Of a stretch of DNA of 64,000 nt, positions 1-12,778 are shown piece after piece. Each line of letters opens with the position of its first letter. The stretch's first letter is position 1. Origin of the DNA: Tomocerus qinae (Eukaryota; Arthropoda; Collembola; Entomobryomorpha; Tomoceridae); NCBI GenBank assembly GCA_020055645.1, contig CM034546.1, positions 90,954,001 through 91,018,000 on the forward strand, in the 5' to 3' direction. Both the position numbers and the translations under genes were made by a program. The notes under the pieces are model-generated. The model was given only the letters and a program-made list of their open reading frames with translations, did no database searches and was not told the DNA's origin.

Positions 1-100
1 AGCCCTGCCAATCCCAGAGGTAGTACACTACTACTATATGTTTTTACTTAATATACTATACATTTTCAATTTTTAGTATGCTAATACTCAATTGTATTAG

Positions 101-2623
101 GTCCAATTTTCGCTCTGGCAGTTTTGGAAATTTTAGGATTGTCTCTGGGAATTCTTTTCAAATGCTTTCGACTGCCAAGCTTATTAGGGCCCCTTTTGTT
201 GGGAATTTTACTGCGGAATATTGAATTTATAAACATATTCAGGAATTTTGAAGGCTTCAACCACCAAAATTGTCATGAAAAAAGGACTGTTGATGAAATA
301 AGTAAATGCCATGCTGATGGTGTACTTTACGCTAATGCTTGGGTCCAGCCAATAAGGTCATATCGTAAAGTATTATTAACGCTGATGTTACCAGAAATAA
401 TCATTTTTCATCTTTGAATACAGGTTGATTGCCTTATCATTGATTTTAACTAGAGCTGGACTGGAGTTGAGTCCAAAGCAGTTAAAGAAGCTGAAGGGAG
501 TGGTTCCTTTACTAGCTTTTGGTCCTTGCTGCGTAGAAGCGATAACTTGTGCTGTTGCTACATTTTTTATATTTTGGAATGAGGGCATTAGCATTTTCAT
601 GTGTTTTGTAGCTGGGTAGGTATAATAACAAATTATCACCATTATTTCATGGATTTCATTATCTTTTGTCCAATGCTAATGCATTTAAATGACAACAAGA
701 TTTGCATTGTCTGCCGTATCGCCAGCCGTGGTGGTGCCAGGAATGTTGAGTTTGAAACGGAGAAGATTAGGAGAAGCCCAAGGAGTACCCACACTACTAA
801 TTGCAGCGTCCAGCATTGATGATGTACTGGCTATTTCACTATATTCTATATTTCTTGGTCTTGCAGTCCAACCGCCAGGGCATTCACAAAATGACTGGCT
901 GAATTACGCAAGTGGAGTGATCGGATTTACTGTTGGCATTATTCATGGTTACTTAATTTACCATAGGCATCTATTATATCTAATAGTATCTTTACTCTAC
1001 ATAAACATAAACTGGGGCATGCGCATGGGATTCTTTCACTATTCTTGAATAAATGTTTGTATATATGTCCGTAATATTTTGTAACTAATGAGTAAGGGTA
1101 ATATTTTGTAACTAATGAGCAAGGATAATATTTTGTAATTAATGAGCAAAGCCTAGACTACTGAGTCCAATCAACGGTCTATGAAATTCGGGCCAATGCG
1201 CAGTCGCTAGAAATTTACTGATTGCAACATTTTCTAGCACACTTTGTGTGCTAGGATTCAACTAGTTTAATATGATTGTATCCTAACTGTAAGACAAAAC
1301 TATATCATTTTAGGTTTTGTAATGGGCATATTTCTCCACTTCATTCCTGCAAGAGATTTAGTAAGGCTTCATTGTTTCATTCGTCATGATTCACCTACAC
1401 TTTTTATATTCCTCGATGAGTTAACTGAGTAATGAGTAATGACTAACTAAAGTATTATTTTGTTAACGAATCACTAGAAACATTTAGCAGTGTTCCGCTT
1501 GATTCTCCTTTTGCTAATAAATATCACCACGATGCTATTTTATGAGCACACAGAGACTCTTGCTGGAGCTGGGTCAGTGGCTGTTCTAGTATCCAGTTTC
1601 ATAGCAAGTTTCAGGTGGAGATCTGAAAAACATTGGAAAAAACCTATGGGAGAAATAGAGCATCATCTTGCACATTTGTGGACTTTGGCCGTACCACTTT
1701 TATTTGGAACTATTGGTAAATGCTAAAATGTGCAAACGTGATTTATAATTTACGTTTACAATAAAAGATATTTTGAAAATGATTTAGGCAAAGAAATGGA
1801 TTTTTCTTCGAAGGGATACACTGTTGTGCGAATCGGGAAAGTAGTGGGTGTGATTTTCATCAGTCTAACGGTATAGCAATTACATCAAATTGTAATTAAT
1901 CAGAATTGTTACAAATACCACGTGTATGCAAATTATTATAATTTGTTTGCATTAGAAAACGAAGGAGAAACAAAAATAAATTAACTATCAATTTTATCTC
2001 ATTTCAGTTGAGATTAATATCGGCATTCTTCATCGTAAAACTAGCCAAATTGAACTGTAAGGAAAGAGTATTTTGCATGGCAAGTTGGATTCCTAAAGCT
2101 ACTGTGCAGGTTTTATTGCAATACTAACAAATGGGTCTATTAATATTGTTGAATTTCCAATGAATTCTCTGAATTCCTGTAGGCAGCTTTGGCTCCTTTG
2201 GTAATTGGTAAAATCCAAGAGATCATGGAGGATGAAACTGATCCAGCTACGTTAAAAGTCTACGAAAAACTGTTAGCTCATGGGCAAATAGTTGTTATAA
2301 CTGCAGTATTTGCTGTATTGATCACAGCTCCGCTAGGATCTGTCTTAATTGCTTTCCTAGGACCAAGAATGTTGCAAACCCCTTCAGACGATCAGAAAGT
2401 TATCTTAGATGAAGAATTCCCAGGTGGGGATGAAGAAAAATCTGTTTTAGTTGTAAAAGATTTGGGGGAACCTGTAGAAACACCGAGATCAGAAGACGGA
2501 AAATCTCCCAATGACAATGCACTCATCGGTGATATTCGAATAGAAGTGGTTGACCCCTCGGGACGGCCGATAAATAGAGCAGGGTCGTCTGGATCAACTG
2601 GTTCTAATAACTCAACAGCATGA
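101..2623 (+). CDS. SLC9B2: Sodium/proton antiporter, SLC9B (NHA) family, 3' portion
   Basis: Multi-pass cation/proton antiporter of the NHA branch, known to exchange Na+ or Li+ for H+ across plasma or organelle membranes. The gene enters from the left, so the N-terminus is missing. Exons that keep frame: 101-356, 424-615, 700-947, 1314-1382, 1491-1715, 1788-1870, 2008-2109, 2183-2623. The donor at 1382 is weak and was chosen only because it joins the frames. Family signs are the stretch GLSLGILFKCFRLPSLLGPL, the RAGLEL segment, AVSPAVVVPGML, and the paired aspartates in SSIDDVLAI that form the ion site, then WIPKATVQAA near the end. The tail (about 80 residues) is acidic and polar, as in cytosolic tails. 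Bases 1-19 may be the end of the preceding exon. SLC9B1 and SLC9B2 cannot be separated here; SLC9B2 is the nearest by memory. Confidence 0.88.
988..1265. repeat. Interspersed repeat, copy A (in antiporter intron 3)
   Basis: The stretch is near-identical to 44432-44670. Both copies start in TTTACTCTACATAAACATAA, carry two or three 27-base units reading GTAATATTTTGTAACTAATG, and end in a shared tract around CAATGCGCAGTCGCTAG. Copy A has an extra small hairpin of about 27 bases (arms CTAGCACA/TGTGTGCTAG, 1233-1256) that copy B lacks. No terminal repeats or coding capacity were seen. Confidence 0.7.
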
Positions 2624-2832
2624 ACTAAATAATTTCGCTACTTTCTGTCAATCGCACATCCAGTAAATAGTATTTATGCAATAATGATTCTACAGCCCAT
2701 GCTACAGAAAAATATATGCAAAATTCATAAGTTATTATGAGAATGTTATGTTCACTTTTAATTTAATTTTGAGCTTGGGGCTTGGCATTTTAAAAAATAG
2801 ATCATGATATCAATCAGAGTAACTAGGTTTAC

Positions 2833-2838
2833 AATAAA
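2833..2838 (+). terminator. Polyadenylation signal of the SLC9B gene
   Basis: This is the only AATAAA on the plus strand in the 220 bases after the antiporter stop at 2623. It lies a few bases before the stop codon of the minus-strand ABC transporter (2844-2846), so cleavage would occur inside that gene's last coding exon. Confidence 0.5.
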
Positions 2839-2843
2839 AGCTG

Positions 2844-5800
2844 TTACAACAAAGAAACGCTATCGAAGCGTTCAAAATGACTGGTAAATTCAGGTTTACG
2901 GGTGATGATTTCTACTGGACCAAAATCACGAACCTGAAAATTTCAAATCGTAGTTAAGATATAAAAATATATTTACCTATTTTCATAACCAAAATAGAAC
3001 TTGCTTGCTACTAACCTGTCCATCTTCCATAATAAGCAAATAGTCGCAGAATGACAGTGCCGAAAGGCGATGAGCAACAATGAAAACTGTAGACGATTGA
3101 AACTCTTCTGCAAGAAGACGATCCACTACTAAAGCCGTTTCGACGTCCACATTAGAAGTCGCCTCGTCCACAAACACGACCTATTTTATTGAATACCAAT
3201 TTGAAATTCGACGAAAAAGAAGTAAACTACTGAAATAGTAAACACATTTGCACAACGTACCTTAGATTGTCTCAATAACGCTCTAGCAATAGATAGGAGC
3301 TGTTTTTGGCCCTGGCTTAAACCGACTTCACTATCTAAGGAATCCACTACAGATTTCAAACTGGTTTTCTCCAAAACTTTCCATAGTTCTTCATCTCTGT
3401 GTAGTTTACCTGGGTCTAAGTTGAATCTAGTAGACAAATAGATATTATTAGAATTTTAAAAAACTCATGAATTGCAATGATTGCTTTAAACTACCGAATG
3501 TTATGCTGGAAAATTGCTGGATCTTGAGGAATGACGCATAGAGAATTTCTTAATTTATCCAGGGTCAAGGTGGATATATCTACATCATCAAGGAAAATTT
3601 GTCCTGATTTAAGCTCAAGTAATCGGAAAAGAGCAGTTCCAATCGAAGACTTCCCTGACCCTGTTCGGCCGACGATTCCTAAACGAAAAATTATTTTCAT
3701 AGAAAATGACATTGGGGAGAAGATTAATGAGACAACAAAGGGGATTAGAAGTTGACCGAGGTACCAATATTTTGACCAGGTAGAACTTCAAAGGATACAT
3801 CTCTTAGCACAGGCATTGTGTCGGAAGAATATGTTAAAGAGACCGAAACGAATTTTACGTGTCCTGCATACGGCCAGTTTGGATGCAAAGGCTCAGCTGA
3901 ATGATTGTCTATAACCAAATGTTGATTTTTCTCATCACCATCTCCATCAGGCTTCTCTGGCTGACTGTATCTGAGGAAAGTGTCCATTCTTTCGACAGAA
4001 ACAAATCTAGCTTCTGTTTCCGATGCAAGGCGGACGGTAAACTGAAATATTCCTGAAAGTTGAGCGGCATATGATAAAGCTAAACCGCATGCTGCGGCAG
4101 ACACACTTCCATGGAATATCAGAATTAGCACTGCAGTTATTCCAGTCACACTAACTGAAACAGGAGTTACATACAGTTTAGCAATTTTTGCTAAATGCAT
4201 CAAGGACTTTATTACATAAATCGTGTTTCCGGATGTAAGCTCAAAAGTGTATAAAATATACACCTACCTGCCAACACATCAAGTCGAATTGATAGCCATC
4301 TGATGGCGGAATTGAATGTGTAGAAAATAGAATGATGTGAATCCGTTATATGTTCGAAGCTGAAATAAATTACATTGATGAACATGTATGGCATAATTCA
4401 ATTGGAATTGACTTCCCGATTTGTCTTGTTTCTTACTTCTCCATGAAGAATCTCTCTTTTCCGAAAGCTCGAATGGTTGCTAACCCAGAAACTGTTTCAG
4501 TGACACGTGTATAAATTGGAGATCTGGATTCACTTTCCAAACGCTTTAAATCCCGAATGGCAATGCTAAAGAATATCATGAATTTTTCATATTCGTGTTA
4601 ACAAATATCTTATAATTTGTCGATGATAGTTGTATTGGGTATGCCGGACTAACTTGTAAACTTTTCGTATAAGCACGAACACAATGAATAGTAAGAGCAG
4701 TGGTCCGAGAAACGAAGGAAATACTAACGACACTAATGTAAATACGGACAAAACGATGAAAATGTTTTGCAAAAACAATTCCAAAGTATTTGGCAAATTG
4801 ACATCGACTGCAAATGTAAAACAAATGTAAATTACTTAAAATTTAGACATCATAGTTTCAAAATTGGAAAAAATGTATTTTTCACCAACTTTCCTCGACA
4901 TCTCGGGAAAACAAGTTCAAAATTTGACCATTCCCAATGCGCTCAGAAGATTTGAGGCGGTTGCAAAAAAATCTTGAGAGAAGTCTCCTGTGCAGCCCTT
5001 GAGATGCCTTGATACTTGTCTAAAAGCAGGGTACAAAATTAACAACTTCACGTGCATAAAAGCTTTAAGAAATGAAACCAAGAAATGCAACTCACAAAAA
5101 CGAATAACAGAGTTCGAAGAAAACTGGTTAAGAAAATTGCCCCTATGATGCACACGTAGACATTTCGATTAAACTCAAAATCAGGGGAACTGCTGTTTAT
5201 TATTTGTACTAGACTGACTTCTGGCGTGACATCAGTCGCGTTAAAACCCGTTTCATTTATATTCTTGTTGTAATCAGTTACAATCTCAATGTCATTGGTT
5301 TCATTGTAATTGGAAGTTTCAGATCGGACTAAAGGTGGAAGACCAGGAGCTTTGAACCAATTTTTAAGCCACCAAGAACTGAAAGCTGTCGTTCCAATAC
5401 TGAGTCCAAACACGAGGAAAATAAGGAATACGGAAAGCATCCCACCAGCAGAATCAATGTAAAGATTGTAAACACTGCGTGGAATACTTCCATGAGTGCT
5501 GTGCTTCTCTTTAAATGCAATTTATGTATTTAGATTGGTACCAACTCTTTTTTATTAAAATTAATGCCAGCAGATAGTAAGGGTTTATTTACCTTGTTTA
5601 GATTTACGATCTAAAGGGAGGCTGTCCATAGTACAATCCAAGATTGTGGAATCTTCCAACCTACATTATTGTGACCAAAATATCCTCCATTAACATAAAG
5701 TGGTTTTTGGTATTTGTTATCTCAAATCATATCAATTTGTATATAGCTTAATACATAACGTTTTCATTGCTTTCATCTCTTGCATGAGAACTGCTTGCCA

Positions 5801-8800
5801 TAAGAATGGAGTAATGAGATTGGTCAATGGCCATCAGTTGGTCGTGAGTCCCTCTCTCCACAATGGTTCCTTCATCAAAAACTAAAATCTCATCACATTG
5901 GTGCAAAAACTGCATCTGATGAGTGATCATCAAAATCGTTTTCTGTTGAGTTCTCAACAAGTTTGTAATGACTCTTTCGTAAATAGTTTTCGCAACTCGG
6001 CCGTCCAAACCAGAAAACGTATCATCAAGAAGAAATATATCTTTTGATGTAGCATGATAAATTGCTCTGGCTAGAGAAATTCTTTGTCTTTGACCTGCCA
6101 AAATATTATTACCGGTTAGATATGTACTACATGTTCAGTATGATCAGTCATAGATGAGTATACATTGTAGGCATTACTAAGTACCCAATTCCAGTACGAT
6201 ATAAGTAACCGAAAATAAAAGCACCCCTTACCACCAGAGAGATTGCTTCCGTTATCCGATGTAATCGTCAAATCTCCAGCAGGGAATATTGCAAAATCAT
6301 TTACTAGGCAGCAAGCATCGATTGCATTATAGTACCTGAGTTGACACAAGTGCACAATAATAAAAAACTCGAATGTATGTATAGTCTGACGTATTAACGA
6401 TTTAGACATTCTTAAACGTGGTTTACCTAACAGAATCGAAGCTATCTCCAAAAACAACATTTTCTCGTAGTGTTCCCTTAAAAATCCAAGGTTCTTGAGG
6501 AACCAGGGCTATACTTCCGTAAACATTTAGAAGGCCTTTGTCTATTTGCAGTGATCCGGCAATTGCCTCAAGAAATGTGCTCTTTCCACTGCCAATATGT
6601 CCGCAAATCCCAATAAATCTACCCTACGATTTTTATCGATCATTTATTTTCATTATTTAGTAGGTAAGTCGTAGGTAGCTTATGATGTGTACTAAATCTA
6701 TCTGTACCTTATCAATTGTCAGATTTATGTGATTTAATTGGAAAGCAATTGATTCTGTTTCATTCCCTAAAAGCTTTTCGATGCTGTTGTGTCGTTTTTC
6801 TTTGTTCTTTTGTCTATTTTTCATCGATTTAAGTTTTACTTTATCTCCATGATCTGTTTCAACAGGAGCATGTCGCGTTATGCAAACTTCCTCACAAACT
6901 ATAGCCACATTTAAAGAATCGTGATTCGAACCATGACTTCCCCTGCCTCCATCAAAAATTTCAGGTAGGGATAACACACTCTACATTTCCAAAAACATCA
7001 TTGTTAAATGAATACTTGTATACGACAACTACACAAATTGTGCATATAAATGAGTCAGATAACGTTACCACCATCCTTTGGTTGTAAATCTTTAAGCTGT
7101 AATGATTTGTGAAGATTTGGTTAATTGACCGAATTGTATAACCAAACAGTGAGAAGACGAACAAAATCGTAAAACACTGTTTCAAAAATATTTGTAAATA
7201 CACTTTTAGTTAGATGCTCCCATTACATTTCCCGAGATTGAAGTATTGTACTACAATAACCCAACCAAAACCCACGAATAGAAGATGACACTACAAAAAG
7301 CCGTGCAACACATGTACTACTTTGTTTGCAAGGTGTTTCAGTGTGAACAAAGGAATTAGGAGACCGGCGGCGGTGACGCTATCTTATATGAATGTACAAT
7401 GGAGTACATAAACAGAACAGAAAGCAAAGAAATTGGAAACCTGGATTCTGCCAATAGCAATTTGGGCATCGAAATAACTTCTTAATCCAGAACGAACTCT
7501 GCCAATAGTTGGACGAATACGTCCAATGTATAAAGCAATTATGCAAAAGCCCTTGAAACAGTCATTATTATAATAAGCATAACATAATGTTGATAGCAAA
7601 GAAAATCTTAGTCCAAACACATAGACAGGCACTCGTAGAAGAAAGAGTTCAATATAGTTACAGAATTAATCACAGCTTGAGATATATTATAGGCATCGAT
7701 GGAAGTACCTGTGCTGGAGTGAGATCATGTCCTGAATTAATGTAAAGAATGAAAGTTATGATAGCCCCCACATGTGGTAACGTGGGTCCAATAACTATAC
7801 TGAAGCTCTGCAATAACTGACTTCGTTGTAAGTAATTTTTCTCGTTCAGCCGAATACCTATAGTAAATCATACGATCATGATGGCATATTAAAACTCACC
7901 TAACCAAAAGAAAAATATTGTTTTCGCAGAATTAAAAATATACCAGATATAATATTTTCAAAATGTTTTTCCCAAGCAAACATTTTTAGAAACTTGAGAT
8001 AGTGTGTTGATTGAGTGATAAATTTTACCCTGTCGTCTTTGACATGAATAGCCTTTCTCTTAAAAGAACCACTTCCTTTTGCAAGGGCGTACTGTTGTAG
8101 ACAAATTAACCAGATACAAACAAATAATTAATCCATCATAATGGAAAACTGTGAGTTTTGCATTAAACCAACAGCGCGCTCACCTGTAAAGGATAAGCCA
8201 AAGGAAAGACTGCCAAACCTAACAAAGAAAGCCAACCTAACTCATACACGATATAAATAAGACTCAAAATTACGATGAACGGACCCCCAATGGCAACTTG
8301 ACCAGACAAAATCACATCATAAACGCGGGAGCAATCGCTGTTAATTACATTCAAGAGCTGAGGAAATAACGAAATGGCAATTAAGTGATATATCGTCTTT
8401 TATTGTCTTCATCTTCTATTTACCATCATTAAGCATTAGAAATCCATGTTTATGATTCCAAACAATGATTCTCATCATCATAACTTACAAGCACCGTCAG
8501 ATGCCATGTATTTATGACATAAACACGCTTTTATTAAGCACGTTAGAAAGATATTTTAAAAAATGTTCCAAATTTCAAACCTTAGTTGCCGTATTGTCAT
8601 TAGAATGGCCAAGACGAAAGAGCTTACGATATACGAGACCCATAGAAGCCGATTTGAGTCGCAAAGCGGTTCTATAGATATTATCAAAAACAGAAAATCC
8701 GAAACTGTAACTTGGTACAACATGATTACATATTATTACATTATAGGTACTATATCTGTAATCTGAACACACACATTTGGTAGATTTCTTTTATAGTTCT

Positions 8801-9683
8801 TAGTATTTTGATAAGCTGAAAATAATTATTTACCGATAACTCAACGCCCATGTTAGTGTGAAGAAAAGAACTCTTGCTAATTCACAAATAATTAGTAATG
8901 ATACCCATATCAATCCTTCCTTCCAGTTACTATCTGCCTGGGAAGCAAACTGCAATACTCGTTTCATCAAAATTGTCTAGGAACAATTACAATGGTATAG
9001 CATGTAACTAGTGTCTACTATAGGTTCTCAAATATTTTTACGCATTTCACATAGTTGTACAAGAATTTGTGTAGGAATTGACTAACAGGTCCGAGAAATC
9101 CAAGAGTTAAACTTGTCAGAAAAACAATAGTAGTTAGAAGTATTCTTCCTCGAACGAATAACCAAGCCACTTTTCCAAAGCTGACGTTATTATTGGACTT
9201 TAGATCCGAAAACGCTACTTCTCTTGTCCATAGCTGTTCTAATGCATCTGTGTTTTGTCGACAGGCTTCCTTTTCAGATAATGCAGGAATGTGAGATAAG
9301 TCTAGACCATTATTCTTGTAGGAAAAATACATTAAACTGCTCATCCAAGAGAATGTAGAAAAAGACCACAGATTAGATTTATCCACGGGATGTTTTTCTG
9401 TCTGGTTCTCTTCCAATTCTTTATTTTCCTGACTGTCATTTGCGCTCTGTCTGAAACAAATCAAAGAATTACATGTTTTTTAAAATTAAATTTTCTTTTA
9501 CACGATTGCTGAGGACTGTGAGGACACAGCATATCATGTTCTCTTAAACTTATAATTATGAGTTGGAAACTGGAATTAAATTAAGGAATTATTTATAATG
9601 TTACTATAAATGTTGATATTTTTTTGAATCATAATTTTGACTTACCTATTGGCCGTGTGCCCATGATTTAAACTCTTGCCCAT
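2844..9683 (-). CDS. ABCC5: ABC transporter subfamily C, ABCC5/MRP5-like
   Basis: ATP-driven efflux pump (family substrates: cyclic nucleotides, conjugated anions, possibly heme), two membrane domains and two nucleotide-binding domains. 23 exons keep frame and give about 1373 residues (human ABCC5 1437): 9646-9683, 9051-9450, 8834-8949, 8581-8671, 8184-8357, 7944-8091, 7709-7857, 7441-7551, 6708-6980, 6427-6623, 6232-6335, 5755-6094, 5593-5660, 5096-5508, 4890-5019, 4654-4807, 4437-4565, 4268-4359, 3765-4154, 3495-3678, 3261-3426, 3016-3180, 2844-2933. NBD1 has Walker A GHIGSGKS (about residue 508), signature LSGGQRQ (about 598) and Walker B IFLLDD. NBD2 has Walker A GRTGSGKS (about 1176), a variant signature LSQGQ, Walker B VVFVDE and H-loop [24 protein letters not shown] and the long charged linker before NBD1 favour ABCC5 over ABCC4. 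The least certain exon is 7441-7551. Confidence 0.9.
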
Positions 9684-11566
9684 CGGTTGGAATGAGAACT
9701 GAAGTTAATAAATATGAAGTAGTTCGAGCTAAAGTAAGCAGAAAAAAATCAACGTAAATATTCCACTAAAACATACTATACAAACCATAATAGGACGGAA
9801 TACAGTTAATTTACCCTGCCTTTACTAACATATATTTCACATTCTATAAGGCAATGCATTTAGTTCAGTTTTAGAAATGCATCACAAAACACCTTGTTCT
9901 TAGTACATAGGTTTGAAGGAATATGAATACATAGGTTTTAGCGAATAAGCTTACTCGTACTATTATCTTAATAGCAAGATTATGCAGTTACAGCTATATT
10001 AGATGAGTGCTTATGTGTACCTATATATGTATTACTGTAAATGTTGGAGCTTAAAAATAACACTTTTTTTTGAAGTACCTGATTATTCCGTAGGCAAATT
10101 AGTTTCTTGAAATTGTAACGCTCTTTTACTGCAACCAGGCTGTAAAAATGCTCTTTATAATGAATTGCGTTCCAACTGGGTAGAGTGAGACTAAAAGTGA
10201 TGATTTAACAAAGATTGATGCTATAAATGCTATAATCTGTATCTTATCATTTTCGGGTGACTGAAGATAACTATTCACTCACTCTGCTTTTAATGGTCGA
10301 GAGATTGGCCTGTCAGCAGCAGAAATGTCAGTATCCACAACCCAAAACGCAGTCTTGTGTAGCTCAATCTCCCCTAGTTCAGTGTACAGAGCTTATCTTT
10401 ATGATATGACGACTAATGACGATGAGGTAAAATAAAGTTGTTGACTCAGAGGTGCTTGTAACATGTAGCACTATATTACAATACAAATTGTTATATTACT
10501 GACTTTGCTGATGATTTAACATGTTTAGGTATTTAATAATTCAATTTCACGCAATTACACACAATCATAGAAAAACAAAATGATATCAATAGGTTTGGTA
10601 AAATTGAATTTATTATATTCAGTACTACTGTATTGTACATAAAAGATACAAACCTGTGCATTTTTAGAGGTGTATGTGTCTTAAAGGTGCAATGCTTCAT
10701 TTATGTAAATGAGATTCCTTTGTATATCGCGTAGTTTGCAGTAGGGTCCGTAATAAAGTACAATATAGGGATTGATAAGCAATAATGAGGTTAAAGATTT
10801 GGAACAGTTTTTAGGATACAATTTTATGAATAAATTCATTTAAGGTACGCGTATATTCGATAAAGTGTGTGAATTTGACTATTTCATCAATAATAAAATC
10901 TCTATGGATATTAATTAAAGTTAGAGATAGTACCTCAAAAAATCCAACTCTAAAGCCCGTGCACTTGTAGACTTAATGGACTGTACTGTAAGTTTAAGGA
11001 AGTACCTCGATAACTATTATTCCAGAATTGGTAGATTACTGTATGGGAGTAATTTGTCCCTCTTTCTTTGTCTATCTATTTATCTATCTACCTATTTCTC
11101 CATGTATTTAAAGATTTCCTCATAACTTTCGACAGGAGGGGCATATTTGAATGAATGAAACAAGAAGTCAAAAGGTCGTCTGACCAAGGATTGCAATGAA
11201 AATATTTCCAAATATTAGACGTACTACCTTACATTTTTCTTATCCTTCTTGGTACCTCTTTTCTTATTTTGAACGAACGTCTGCAATGAAACTATTTCCG
11301 AAAATTCGAATTCAAGTACGACCTTATTTTTGGTACTTCTTTGTGGTCTACTTATTTATAACAGCAATTCTCCACCTGATTGAACCAACGTGACTGCAAC
11401 GAGACCAATTTAATTAACTGATTTCATCTGTAGTCATACAATAAATGCATAGTATTCACTATACATATTTCAATACAGGGCCACATCTTGTCAAACAACA
11501 ATATTACTAAGCCCCACGCCCGTTGAGCTTATCATTGACAATGTGAGACAAAGTCAAAAGTTCAAA
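9684..11566. other. Intergenic, upstream of the ABC transporter
   Basis: AT-rich DNA. It presumably carries the promoter and 5' UTR of the minus-strand ABC transporter. No coding region, long repeat or RNA gene was recognised. Confidence 0.5.
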
Positions 11567-11862
11567 TTTTTTTAGGAAATTCGGATCTAGTCTGGGGCTT
11601 CTAAACCTACAAAAAAGTGTAAATACAAAGAAGGTTCGCCGAAAGCTGAACTACAATCTTGATGTGGAAAATCTGACATATCTACTTTGGATATTAAGTT
11701 ATTAACGTTTGCAATTCAATTGAAGATATCTTAATATCCAAGGTAGATATGTCAGATTTTCCACATCAAGATTGTAGTTCAGCTTTCGATGAACCTTCTT
11801 TGTATTTACACTTTTTTTGTAGGTTTAGAAGCCCCAGACTAGATCCGAATTTCCTAAAAAAA
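11567..11862. mobile_element. Fold-back element, 132-bp arms
   Basis: Bases 11567-11698 are almost exactly the reverse complement of 11730-11862, with a loop of 31 bases. Ends are seven T's followed by AGGAAATTCGG and the complement. No coding capacity. Probably a non-autonomous DNA element (MITE); the superfamily is not evident. Confidence 0.85.
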
Positions 11863-12027
11863 GTTAACATGGAATATGATAGTCAGAGTAATTGGTCGTT
11901 TCCAGGAATACCTTATTCTTAACATGAACATTTCCTATGCAAAAATTTTGAATTATTTTTTTAAAGACAGCTACAACCTTTTTTGTAGAATCCGTTATCC
12001 AATTTCAAAAATTCATTATTAGGAAGG

Positions 12028-12352
12028 CCCAAGAAGCATAAACTGTAGTCATAGCGCTGTATAAGGAGAGTCCAGTAGCGAATTTTGCTATTTAGATTTC
12101 CGAAGATTTATAAGGGATTTTTTCTGAGAAAAGTCCCTTATCTATACCTTTGCGATAGTATTTGTACACTGAATATCCCACTCCAGCATCCAAGTAATCG
12201 TTCTGCATTTATTTCGTTTCCAACAACATAGCAACCACACAAAGTTGGATATTTGCGGATAAAATTAGTGAAAAATGTCCCTTATAAACTTTCAAAATCC
12301 CTTACGGGAAATTCTGTATTGGACCCTCCTTATACAGTTTATGCTTCTTGGG
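12028..12352. mobile_element. Small DNA element with ~20-bp terminal inverted repeats
   Basis: The ends read CCCAAGAAGCATAAACTGTA and its reverse complement. Beyond them the arms are interrupted: a short insertion follows the left repeat and similar GGAGGGTCC-type sequence follows on both sides. Non-coding and 325 bases long. Confidence 0.7.
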
Positions 12353-12778
12353 AACATAGCCAAGGAGTGTCAACAGCCAAAGAGAAACCAAGGGATACCT
12401 AAACCAGTTAAAGCTCCTTGGTCATAGCTAACAGCAGGTTTATAAAGTTACCGTAGCAGTATCCGTTTCAATGTCATGAATGGTTTACAAAACAACATTT
12501 CAAATACCACAAATACTAAAAAAATAATGGAATTCAAGGTCCTCGAGAATGACTAATTTTTTAGTAATTCCCATCAAATCCTCAATGCACATTTCAAAAA
12601 AGCTAATGTAGTAAAATATGGTTTCTTTGACTTTCTTTTAGTTTCAAAGTAGTAGTACGTAATAGGACAAATATACACCCACATAATAAAAATTTAAATA
12701 CGTCGGACTCCGAGTAACTTGAAATTGATGTTTTGCACGGTAATAAATTTTTTTCTTGTTCCTTTTCAGCATAGCATA

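Noticed and set aside
5329..5520. 63-codon frame [17 protein letters not shown]... on the minus strand
   Set aside because: It is ABC transporter exon 14 read in the wrong frame; the correct frame gives the conserved [14 protein letters not shown] segment.
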